30,000 nucleotides of DNA from Sporodiniella umbellata (lineage: Eukaryota > Mucoromycota > Mucoromycetes > Mucorales > Rhizopodaceae), in the NCBI GenBank assembly GCA_025677835.1, contig JAIXMR010000032.1:1-30000 (forward strand). Reading direction: 5' to 3'. Numbering within the stretch: position 1 is the stretch's first letter; every line of letters begins with the position of its first letter. Below the pieces are notes generated by a model. It did no database searches, was not told where the DNA came from, and worked only from the letters and a program-made list of their open reading frames with translations. Made by a program: the position numbers and the translations under genes. This document shows positions 12,103 through 20,394 of the stretch, piece after piece.

Positions 12103-12834
12103 TATTTTTGTTGGGTCCTTGGGATAAAAACTAGTAGACTAAACAAAAATAAAATAAAAAGAAAATAAAAAAATGCAAAGCAAACTGAGTTTGAATTGAA
12201 GAAGGGTACTGTACACAACTGACGACCAACGGTCACTGTATTGACGCTTTTACTTTCCTTTAAAAGGCGCCTAACCGAAGCCACCAGAACAGAGCCAGTC
12301 AATAGAATTCATGTCTTGGAATGTGTGTAAGAGATACTGACAGAAGCGGTAAAGTGATGATAAGTTTATTTTTTTTGTGTCAAGATATAAACCCAAACGC
12401 TGTATATAAGATTGATACGCCCAAGGTCATCTCAAAAGACACTTTATAGAAAAGATGCTTTCTCTTCTTTTCTTTAACAAAATCTAATAAAAAGAGAAGC
12501 ATAGACGAACCGAAAGAAAAAAGCCTACGTTCATCAGAATACAAGTGGCATCAAAAGCTTTAGCTCAAGTATCAATGCTATACATCAGCTTGTTTTATAA
12601 AATGTTCTTAGGCCAAACAAGAAACGGACGTATCTGATTGAAAGTCAATGCAAAGAAGGAAAGGGAAAGGAGAAAAGCAATTTGACGTGATACATTTACT
12701 TGGGATAAATCAAGCGTTGCGTATAGTCCTTGGGACCCCTAAATAGTAAACAAAGCGGGGTGCTATTGAAATCTAAAAAGTGATTGCTTTTCTAGAAATT
12801 AACTTTCTCTCACACTGTTGACAGGGATGGTCTC
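12103..12834. promoter_or_regulatory. PRP28 promoter side and spacer
   Basis: The region upstream of the PRP28 ATG is AT-rich. No reading frame with coding character was seen, and no tRNA or snRNA signature was found. Part of the right side (about 12785-12834) continues, on the minus strand, the reading frame of the inverted-repeat arm up to a stop codon. Confidence 0.4.
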
Positions 12835-12960
12835 GTTATTTTTGTTCATAGTAATTGGACCGGCAAGCAATTGAGTGCAGGCATATCGTAGTTGAGGTAA
12901 AAACGTCCAGCCATTGTTCAATAATTCACAGGAACTTATTTCCACTGTTTGAAGCATCGT
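12835..12960 (-). repeat. Inverted repeat, left arm (126 bp)
   Basis: The reverse complement of this arm matches 13126-13251 over 126 positions without gaps. There are 7 mismatches, all transitions. Read on the minus strand it encodes a peptide containing NGWTFLPQLRYACTQLLAGP, which continues to a stop shortly after the arm ends. Confidence 0.92.
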
Positions 12961-13110
12961 CTGGGCCGTTGTTCAGCATAAAGGCTGTAATGCTGGATTG
13001 AAATGAGATCTACTTCGACATTTGTTGTTGGATTTACACCTGTTGATATATCGCAGTTGTTTCATGCACCAGTTATGACATGTTTGACGTGAAAACTGTG
13101 TCACTGATTC

Positions 13111-14002
13111 TTGGCGATCAAAGAAACGATGCTTCAAACAGTGGAAACAAGTTCCCGTAAATTATCGAACGATGGCTGGACGTTTTTACCTCAACTACGA
13201 TGTGCCTGCACTCAATTGCTTGCCGGTCCAATTACTATGAACAAAAACAACAAAATTTATGGACGTCGAGGGAACGCTATCGTCCACCGAGAAAACTTTA
13301 TTAACAAAAAAGGAAATTCAGCATCCTTATCTTTACCGCCTGTCACCACCAAATACCCTTACATTTGGGCGACAATTATGAAAGACATTGGAGGCGGTAA
13401 GTTGGTTGCGGGAACCAAGGCATTGAACGCGTTAATTGTATCCTGTCTCCAAATTGGTTCTATTCATGAGGCAAGTGTTGGGGGTGACCATCTCGCATTT
13501 TGAATTGGACGAAAGTGCAGCTTTGACAGCACCAATTTTCTTGGACATCAGTTCAATAAAAAAGCTAGCAAGCAATAAAAATGCTAACAAGGTCGGTTGG
13601 TTTGATATCCGATGCCAACTTTGGTATCTACGATTGAAGTTCTATTACCCTTCAACATACCTTTTTTGTCGTGGGTCAAGCATCTTTGCAAATGACTTGA
13701 GGTCATAGCCATATAGCGTTTTTATTTTATACAACGCACCTAACACAGGACGCAAAAATAGCCTCAAACCTTTTTCTCCACAATACGGAAACTGTCTATT
13801 CGAATACCTAACCAACGTTACCAAGAACTTTCGTGAATGCTTTGTTGACAAAGTGTCAAGATGGGCAAGTAAAATCTATAATACAACAAATCATTGAACT
13901 ATGCCACGATGATAGCGCTATCAATATATTGGAAAATCGGTTCCTCAATTTCTTTGGCCAATTTTATGTCAACAAGCCTCGTTTCAGCAAACAAATTAGT
14001 AG
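13111..14002 (+). pseudogene. Decayed coding-like segment attached to the inverted repeat (unidentified mobile element?)
   Basis: Open stretches in shifting frames follow the right arm: one from 13111 to 13503, an overlapping one at about 13436-13708, and shorter ones at about 13742-13900 (NSLKPFSPQYGNCLFEYL) and 13830-14002 (INILENRFLNFFGQFYVNK). No single frame spans them, and no splice sites I can see join them convincingly. The pattern fits a gene broken by frameshifts and stops. Together with the inverted duplication this suggests a transposon-derived relic. I cannot name the family; a TnpB/Fanzor-like element common in Mucorales is one possibility, but no diagnostic motif is visible. 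Confidence 0.4.
13126..13251 (+). repeat. Inverted repeat, right arm (126 bp)
   Basis: This is the partner of the arm at 12835-12960, separated from it by 165 nt. It encodes the same peptide in the equivalent frame (DGWTFLPQLRCACTQLLAGP), but six of the seven base differences change the amino acid. That argues against selection on the protein. Confidence 0.92.
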
Positions 14003-14890
14003 CTGAAAATGTAAAGTCTCGTGTCTTGAATGGTTAGTAGTACACTATTGCCATCTCGATCTTAAAGTAGAAATTCTGGTTGTTGTATATGAAAGAAAGA
14101 AGTACAGTTAACGATAATATTTACCCTTGTATCCTTTATAAACGCTTCATTGTGTTCTAATTAATATCGCTATCCAAACAAAGTGTCATCGCTTTATCAG
14201 TTTTTATTAATAATACCTGAAACCTTTTTGACAATAGAAATCATACCACTGCATTTTTAGTCTGCGTTCTCACTATATTAAATTAATAGCACCCCTTCTT
14301 TTCTGTAAAAAAAAGTTCTATCTTTATCTTTATTACACTTCCCCATCAAAATTCACTCAGGCCAAAAAAAAAAAAAAAGAAAACAGTGTGATGGAATGCA
14401 GCTAGAGCGCAGGCCAATTGATTTTCCAAAAACCCGAACCAGCTGGATATTTTTGAGAATGAAAAACAAATCCATCAAAAGTACTCAATTCCAAACGGCC
14501 TGATGTCTCGCTGGTGCGCGTCATTGACATCTCGCTTTCCATGAACCTATTTCCTTTTTTTTTTTTCGAGTGAAGAAAGTCTGAACTGAGTGTCCAATGG
14601 AGGGTCAAATAATTTCTAAAAAAGTGATCTTCAGAAAAATTACCAATTAAGGGTCAATAAAGCGTCCAATTGAAATTTAAAATGATTAATTTTTTCAGAG
14701 AGGTGGCCAATTGATGGCAAGATTGCAGTACGGTTGATCAAACCCTTTTAAAGCAACAAAAATACTATAATAGGGAATTTGAATCATGATGATGTTATTG
14801 CAAACCCATGAAAACCAAACAAATAAAAATGACGATAGAAAGCTTCAATTGTTTTTTATTTTTATTTTATTTTTTTCTTTTTTGTTCACC
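14003..14890. promoter_or_regulatory. Spacer and promoter of the Ish1-like gene with repeated CCAAT-type motifs
   Basis: No gene is supported here. CCAAT-containing words recur at about 14414, 14592, 14643, 14665 and 14706. Two of these are followed by a similar GGGTCAA(A)TAA word, about 50 nt apart. GGCCAATTGAT occurs twice as a direct repeat (near 14412 and 14704). TATAATA lies near 14766. An A15 run is at about 14364. The motifs resemble binding sites for CCAAT-box factors, but function is inferred only from the words and their position. Confidence 0.35.
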
Positions 14891-16340
14891 ATGTTATCTC
14901 GAATCAAATTATGGTCTCTGACCGTGATTGTATTGATCGCGTTTATACAACAATCATATGCGATAGGTAAGCCTAGGGATAAGCAAAAGAAAGAAAGCCA
15001 AGCTGACGGCATGTCGATTAGTACGAGTGGAAGAGACATCTGAATGGAACAAGGATAGCTTAACAGCTTATTTTAAGAAATACAAGCTTCAGATTGACAA
15101 GAACTCGGATTACAATGCTCTTGTGGATACCATCAAGACCTACAAAGACTCTGTCACCAACAACGCTCGACTTTTTGGTAGCAATGTTGACAATATTCTT
15201 TCTGGATTCAAGCTGTTTTTGGAGAAACATGCGAAATTGACAGGCAACAGTGCAGAGAGTCTACTGACAAACATGAAGCATCAACTGCGCCAACTGGAAC
15301 TCAAAGGCCAATTGAGTAAGGAACGCGTTGCGAGTGTACTGGACAAAGTACGTCACCGCATTGTAGCCGAGAAACTGATGACGGAAGCAGAATGGAAGCG
15401 GGCGTATGCACATTTTGAATCGAGTTTTGTTCGACCGAATTGGTACCAACGTCTGCTGCGTCTAAAGCCAGACATTCCAGATATGGAATCGTCTTCCATC
15501 CGGAACTGGGTGCAGACTGTGATGAACAACGTGGCTCGATTAGGGGTGTTGAGTAAAGAACAAATTGAGTCAGTAACGGAGATACTACAGGAAAACATCC
15601 TGAGCTCAGATATTCACAAGTTGGGAGAAAAAGCATGGGCCGAAGACATCACCCATCGCATTAGCCAGAAAACACAGCTTAAAAAAGAGCAATTGGAGGG
15701 CATCATCCGGACCATTGTGGAAGAGGTGCGGGCCTATAAGGTGTTTGCTATTGATTACACCGGGCAGGTGAAAGAAGAGACCCGTCATTGGCTGGAGGAT
15801 CTGCGTGACAGTGTCTGGGGTAAGATGCAGAACGTGGTACAGCCTTTTCAACACAAGGCGACCCCACAAAAGCCTGAGACATGGCAATTTTATCATCACC
15901 GAGACATGCATCTGAAATATCCCGGACAGGAGCAAAAGCTCATGGCTTCTCTTCGTGCCCAAGCCAGCGCTTTATCGAGAGAGGTGGCGCCCAAGACGAA
16001 CGTGGTAAGCCAGGCGATCGAGACAGCCGTCGCTGCTGCTTCGGGCGTTGCCTCACAGGCCACTGAAAGCGTGAAAGACAGCTTTTCTAATTTTTGGAGT
16101 CAGAGGGAATACGATGTCTACCGACGCCTGGGTTACACCGAAGCCCATATCGACTGGATCAAGAATTATTTGGAAAGCACTTTCCAAAATCAAAAGGATT
16201 CGGTCAAAGGAAAGACGGATGAGGCGGCCATTGCCATCAAGCGTTATCTGGACAGCTGTAAGGTCCAAACACCCACCCAAGTAGACGACAATGTACATAG
16301 AATAAAACGTTATCTGGAAAACTGGAGAACTCTTCTTTAA
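14891..16340 (+). CDS. Secreted/ER Ish1-Msc1-type stress-response protein
   Basis: Two exons, 14891-14966 and 15022-16340, give 464 residues. The 55-nt intron has donor GTAAGC, branch site CTGAC and acceptor GATTAG. Residues 1-24 form a signal peptide (basic start, then WSLTVIVLIAFIQQSYA with an S-Y-A cleavage motif). The mature part begins with a W-N-K-D-S-L-type motif (W34) typical of the Ish1 repeat found in fission-yeast Ish1 and yeast Msc1, proteins of the nuclear envelope/ER with stress roles. Further degenerate, helical, tryptophan-containing repeats follow, then an Ala/Ser-rich helical stretch and two IKRYL-type repeats at the C-terminus. An ATG at 14786 would add 35 residues but is less fitting than the signal-peptide start. 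AATAAA lies just past the stop. Function is inferred from family resemblance. Confidence 0.8.
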
Positions 16341-16623
16341 TAGCTTAATAATAAAAAAAAAAATACTTCGGCCTTTGAAAACAATGCTGTGGTAAACCTT
16401 TTCCCTTTTAGTTGCAAACCATCCTGCCTAGAGAAAGGCCAAGGTAAGAAAAAGGTGATGTTTAGTTTTGGTGATTGTTCAAGTTTCTTGTTACTGGCTG
16501 AACACCTAAAAAAAAAAAAAAAAAAAAAAAGGTATCAATGTACAACCCAATTACGAAAGATCCTACATAGAACGGTTATTTAATCTACAAGATCTATCAA
16601 ATAAGCATCCTCTTTTCTTTTTC

Positions 16624-16656
<33 letters not shown>

Positions 16657-16670
16657 CCTCCCCAGTTTGA
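16341..16670. promoter_or_regulatory. Spacer with A-tract and T18A14 junction upstream of the transporter gene
   Basis: AATAAA at 16350-16355 fits 3' processing of the Ish1-like mRNA. A long A run is near 16510-16530. T18 directly followed by A14 (16624-16655) ends 15 nt before the next ATG. No coding frame is credible here. Confidence 0.5.
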
Positions 16671-17203
16671 ATGTCTGTGACAGAAACGGTAGAAACAAAG
16701 AGTCGAGAGAATGCCTGTATTGATTTAGGACAAGAGATTCGAGAACCGTCAGTCAAGAAAGCGAGTAGATACCAACGTTGGAAAGCCAGGATACAGCCAC
16801 TCTTTCTTCGCTATTGGTTTTTGTTAGGGCTCGGGATTGTGATTGGACTTGCCTGGGCTTTTCCACAAGTAGGGAAAGCGCATGGGGATATCCAAGCTCA
16901 ATACACTGTGAAATGGGGAGCTGTGATTGTGATTTTCTTGTTGTCTGGTCTAGGGCTTGAGGTCAGTGTGATGTTGAAGACAATTTTGAGATGGAGACTT
17001 CATTTGGTGGTGCAGGTCATCAATTTTATCGTGCTGCCTTTTCTAATGTATGGCATCGTACGTTTCTTGATTGCGGTCCATACCCAGCTGGGAGAGTCTG
17101 TATATAAAGGCTGGATGATTGCTCTCTCTACCAGCACAACAGTGTCTTCGAACGCTATCATGACCCGGAATGCCAATGGAAACGATAGTGCAGGTATAGG
17201 AAG

Positions 17204-17247
<44 letters not shown>

Positions 17248-18159
17248 TCTTTTCATCTACTACACTAGCTCTATTCAATGCTGCTTTAGGTAACGTGCTT
17301 GGTATCTTTATCTCGCCTGCTTTGATGACAGGTATAAACAGAGAGAGAGAGAGAAGTAGAATAGAATCTAATGGCAATCGAAAAGCATTTCAAAACGACG
17401 CCTTGGTATTTCAGCCTGGAACCGCACGCGGCAATCCAGACTATGTAAGCGTACTAAAAACGTTGGGACTGACTGTGCTTCTTCCGTTAGTGGTGGGCCA
17501 GACCTTGCGCTACTTTTTCCCGGTCAAAGTCAAATGGCTAGCTCAAAAACTAAAGTTTCCAATTCTCAACAGTCTTGCCTTACTCTGTTTGGTCTGGTCT
17601 GTGTTCTGTGATGGCGTGGCCAGCGATGCCTTTAAAAAAACAAGTGGTGTTGATATTGTGGCGATCGTCTTTGTGGACATTGGCATGTATCTCTTTGGAT
17701 GCGCTTTCTGTTTATGGATAGCCCGGTTGCCCTGGCCTTTGGCGTGTCAGGCACCACGCTGGATTTCAAAATGGCGCTTTAATAAACAAGACTCGGTGGC
17801 GATTATGGCAAGTTTCGTTTGTAATAGTAACACAAAGACTGACGGATGGTTAGTATTGTGGAGCTACCAAGACAGTGTCGATGGGAATTCCTTTGATCAA
17901 CGTGCTCTATTCGGATAGCAGTTATGGTGTTGTAGGTCTTTTATCGTTGCCTTTACTGATGTATCACATCTGCCAGTAAGTTCAAAAGAAAGAAAAAAAG
18001 TCAATAACCCCTGTTAGGTTATTTCTGGGTAATTTCCAAGTGCCTTTTCTGAAAAAGTGGATTGAAAAGGAAGAAAAAGATCATGTAGAGCAAGACCATG
18101 AATTGCCTAGTTCGGTATCTGCCATTTCCCTCACTGTCCGAAAACGAAATAATCAATAA
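16671..18159 (+). CDS. RCH1: SLC10A7/RCH1-type membrane transporter (SBF-like family)
   Basis: Multi-pass protein of the bile-acid:sodium-symporter-like family; fungal members (RCH1) limit calcium uptake and human SLC10A7 affects Golgi/ER calcium. Five exons: 16671-17193, 17269-17331, 17386-17807, 17854-17975, 18018-18159, giving 423 residues. About ten hydrophobic segments are visible, including FLLGLGIVIGLAWAF, GAVIVIFLLSGLGLEV, ALGNVLGIFISPALM and LGLTVLLPLVVGQTLRYFF. The family signature YCGATKT-V-MGIPLINVLY appears only if intron 3 (17808-17853) is removed; that intron starts GCAAGT and ends TTAG, a GC-AG intron. Introns 1 (75 nt, holding a TC repeat) and 2 (54 nt) are multiples of three without stops, so an unspliced reading looks open. 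Intron 2 is the least certain. AATAAA at 18155 overlaps the stop codon. Confidence 0.88.
17207..17244 (+). repeat. (TC)19 microsatellite inside intron 1 of the transporter gene
   Basis: A perfect TC dinucleotide run of about 38 nt fills half of a 75-nt intron. If unspliced it would encode a Leu-Ser repeat. Confidence 0.9.
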
Positions 18160-18246
18160 ACAAGCTTCATGACGGAGAATCAAACGTTTCTTTGATATGA
18201 AGAAAACGTGGCCTTTTTTTTTTTATTTTCCTTTCTCCTTTTTTTC

Positions 18247-18249
<3 letters not shown>

Positions 18250-18294
<45 letters not shown>

Positions 18295-18295
18295 A
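18250..18295. repeat. T38A8 tract abutting the TCP11-family start codon
   Basis: Thirty-eight T followed by eight A occupy the bases immediately before the ATG at 18296. The only other sequence between the transporter stop (18159) and this start is about 90 nt, so the tract must lie in the promoter or 5' UTR. Confidence 0.85.
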
Positions 18296-18622
18296 ATGAG
18301 TCAAGGGGAACAGACGGTGAAAAAGAAAGCCAGATGGTCAGCGGTTCTTAAAGTATTTGAGGAATTACAGCTACCTTTACCTTCCTGCCCCGAAACCTGG
18401 CTAGAGTTCAATAGACTGAGCGAATTACTCCACCAACCTAAAGTGATTGTGATCACCACCAAGATCCTGAACACGGGTTTAAAGAGAATTGATGGGGAAA
18501 GCCGGCATCGAGCGCTTGTTCTTTTGACTGCGTATATGATTTTTATGTGTCCTGAAGAGATCCTACAGCATATAGACCAAGACCAACAGGAGAAGGTAAT
18601 CTATATCTCTAAATAAGCAAAT

Positions 18623-18661
<39 letters not shown>

Positions 18662-20313
18662 AATTACACCAGTCTGCTCGAGAGATGCTGTATGGATTTG
18701 AAGGCTGGTACAAGATCCATCGCCACCCAGGGGCTACGAAAGCACGAGAGATATTTATGAAATCTTGGGAAGATTACTATGGTCGGTTTGAGCGATGGAA
18801 ATCGCAAGACCAAGCAGAATTGGTGGATAATCTGATTGCGTACTACGTGCAACTCTCAACGTTACGACAGACACTGTTAGGGGAAGAACAGACAGAGTCA
18901 TTGGAAGTCCAGCTGGCAGAGGCCAAGCAACGACTCGAGTGTTGGGGTGGATCGGAAGCCTTACAGAAACTTCAGTCTGCTTTAGAGCGTAGCCGAGCGT
19001 CGACGTCGAGCGGTATCCGACAGCAACAAGAAGAGAGACAACCGCGGCATCCTGTGGCTGACAATGCGCCTGTCAAGAAAGATCAAGTGAACACGCTTTT
19101 AGAAAACCATGATTCGCGGCTGACCAATCTACAGCTGGTTCATGAACTCGTGCTCGAACCTCAGTTTGATTTGAAAAACTATGCAGATCCACTTGAGGTT
19201 CAGGTCAAGGCGATTGCCAGAAAAGCATTTTTTGACAGGTTGGAACAGGAGATTGCGGAGGGCAAGATGGCACTCTGTTTGCCAGATTTGATAGAAGAAA
19301 TGAAACAGGTAACTTATCCTTAGGGCGTAGGTCATTGACAGTAGCATGTTGTTTTCTAGCGTCTGTTATCGATGGTACCCGAAAAGAGTGCGATGGCTGA
19401 GAGACTAAGCGAGGATCTGGACCGGACCTTGATTGAGCAGCAGATGAAAAAGGGGGTGTTTGATATCGACCTGACGCTGACTTACTTTACCCAACGGATG
19501 GGCGAGCTCTGTGCGCCGGTGCGGGACAGCGAGATTGAGTGGATTCAAGCGCAAGAGCAGCCGATGACACGACTGCGAGCGATAGCCAAAGTGTTGGAAG
19601 CGATGGCGATGGACCTTTCAAACTTTCGACTGCGGCGGCTTCGAAGGCCTTTGATGGCGTCTGTGGCGGTGGATTATGAGCGAGAACGATTTGCAGAGAT
19701 GCTTGGGACGGGGCAGATTCAGCTGGTCAAGACAGAGCATTGGCTGGGCTGTTTTAAGGAAAAAGAACATGTGTTTGAAGAGGCGTTTGTGTCTTTGCTG
19801 AGCCAGGCCGAACGTTTGACAGCCCAAGGGTTACCAGAGACGTTGGCGCTGGATGTGAGGCGGATGGCCGATTATCAAAACACGTTCCAGGCCAACGCCT
19901 TGGTGGCCACTTTACTCACCCTCACTCGAAATTTTGGACCGACGCTGAAAGCACAGACGTTGGCTGAACTGGGCGTACGTTTCTTTCAGTTGCTGGAGGA
20001 TCCAACGACGATGGTAGAAAACCTGGCGATGGAAATCGAACGGGCCGTCAGTCCGACCGGGGCGACCCAGACGGTGATACGAAACATGGTCGATAAAACC
20101 TTGTCCCACACAGACCCCGTCTACGCCATTCTCTCGCGTCGTGTCGGCACGGTCGTCAAGAGCGTCTTGGTCGAAAGACGCTGGACGCATGAGGTGGTGG
20201 CCGGCCAGGGCTTGGATTTCATTCAACCCAGCCTTCAGCTGTTTGCTCAGAACGTACTGAAATTCGTAAATTATCACCGAAAGATTTATGAGGACAGTTG
20301 GTATTGCGTCTAA
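18296..20313 (+). CDS. T-complex protein 11 (TCP11/SOK1) family protein
   Basis: Three exons, 18296-18595, 18661-19308 and 19360-20313, give 633 residues; all junctions are in phase 0. The family is implicated in cAMP/PKA-related signalling (yeast SOK1, mammalian TCP11), but the molecular activity is not settled. The TCP11 domain spans roughly residue 155 to the end. It includes HELVLEPQFDLK, YADPLEVQVKAIARKAFF, LIEEMKQRLLSMVP (made by splicing) and the hallmark LCAPVRDSEIEWI. The protein is largely helical, with a Gln/Arg/Ser-rich linker near residues 205-240. Intron 1 (18596-18660) is unusual: T8 then A30 directly before the acceptor G. Exon 3 is more G+C-rich than genes in the left part of the window. 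It lies in tandem with the transporter 136 nt upstream and converges with the coiled-coil gene downstream. Confidence 0.91.
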
Positions 20314-20320
20314 AGGCTAT

Positions 20321-20326
20321 AATAAA
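20321..20326 (+). terminator. Poly(A) signal AATAAA for the TCP11-family gene
   Basis: It lies 8 nt after the stop codon. It forms half of a near-palindrome (AATAAAGTTCTTTTATT) that also presents AATAAA on the opposite strand. Confidence 0.6.
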
Positions 20327-20331
20327 GTTCT

Positions 20332-20337
20332 TTTATT
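20332..20337 (-). terminator. Poly(A) signal AATAAA for the coiled-coil gene
   Basis: Minus-strand AATAAA located about 56 nt beyond the coiled-coil gene stop codon, past a T16 run and a CT repeat. It pairs with the plus-strand signal at 20321. Confidence 0.5.
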
Positions 20338-20346
20338 ATTATCAAA

Positions 20347-20350
<4 letters not shown>

Positions 20351-20386
<36 letters not shown>

Positions 20387-20394
20387 TTTTTTTT
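20351..20394. repeat. (CT)14 followed by T16 between convergent genes
   Basis: A perfect CT dinucleotide run (20351-20378) passes directly into a T homopolymer. It fills most of the 79 nt between the two stop codons. Confidence 0.9.

Noticed and set aside
15261..16298. Several minus-strand frames up to 118 codons opposite the Ish1-like gene
   Set aside because: Antisense shadows of a long exon with strong plus-strand family features.
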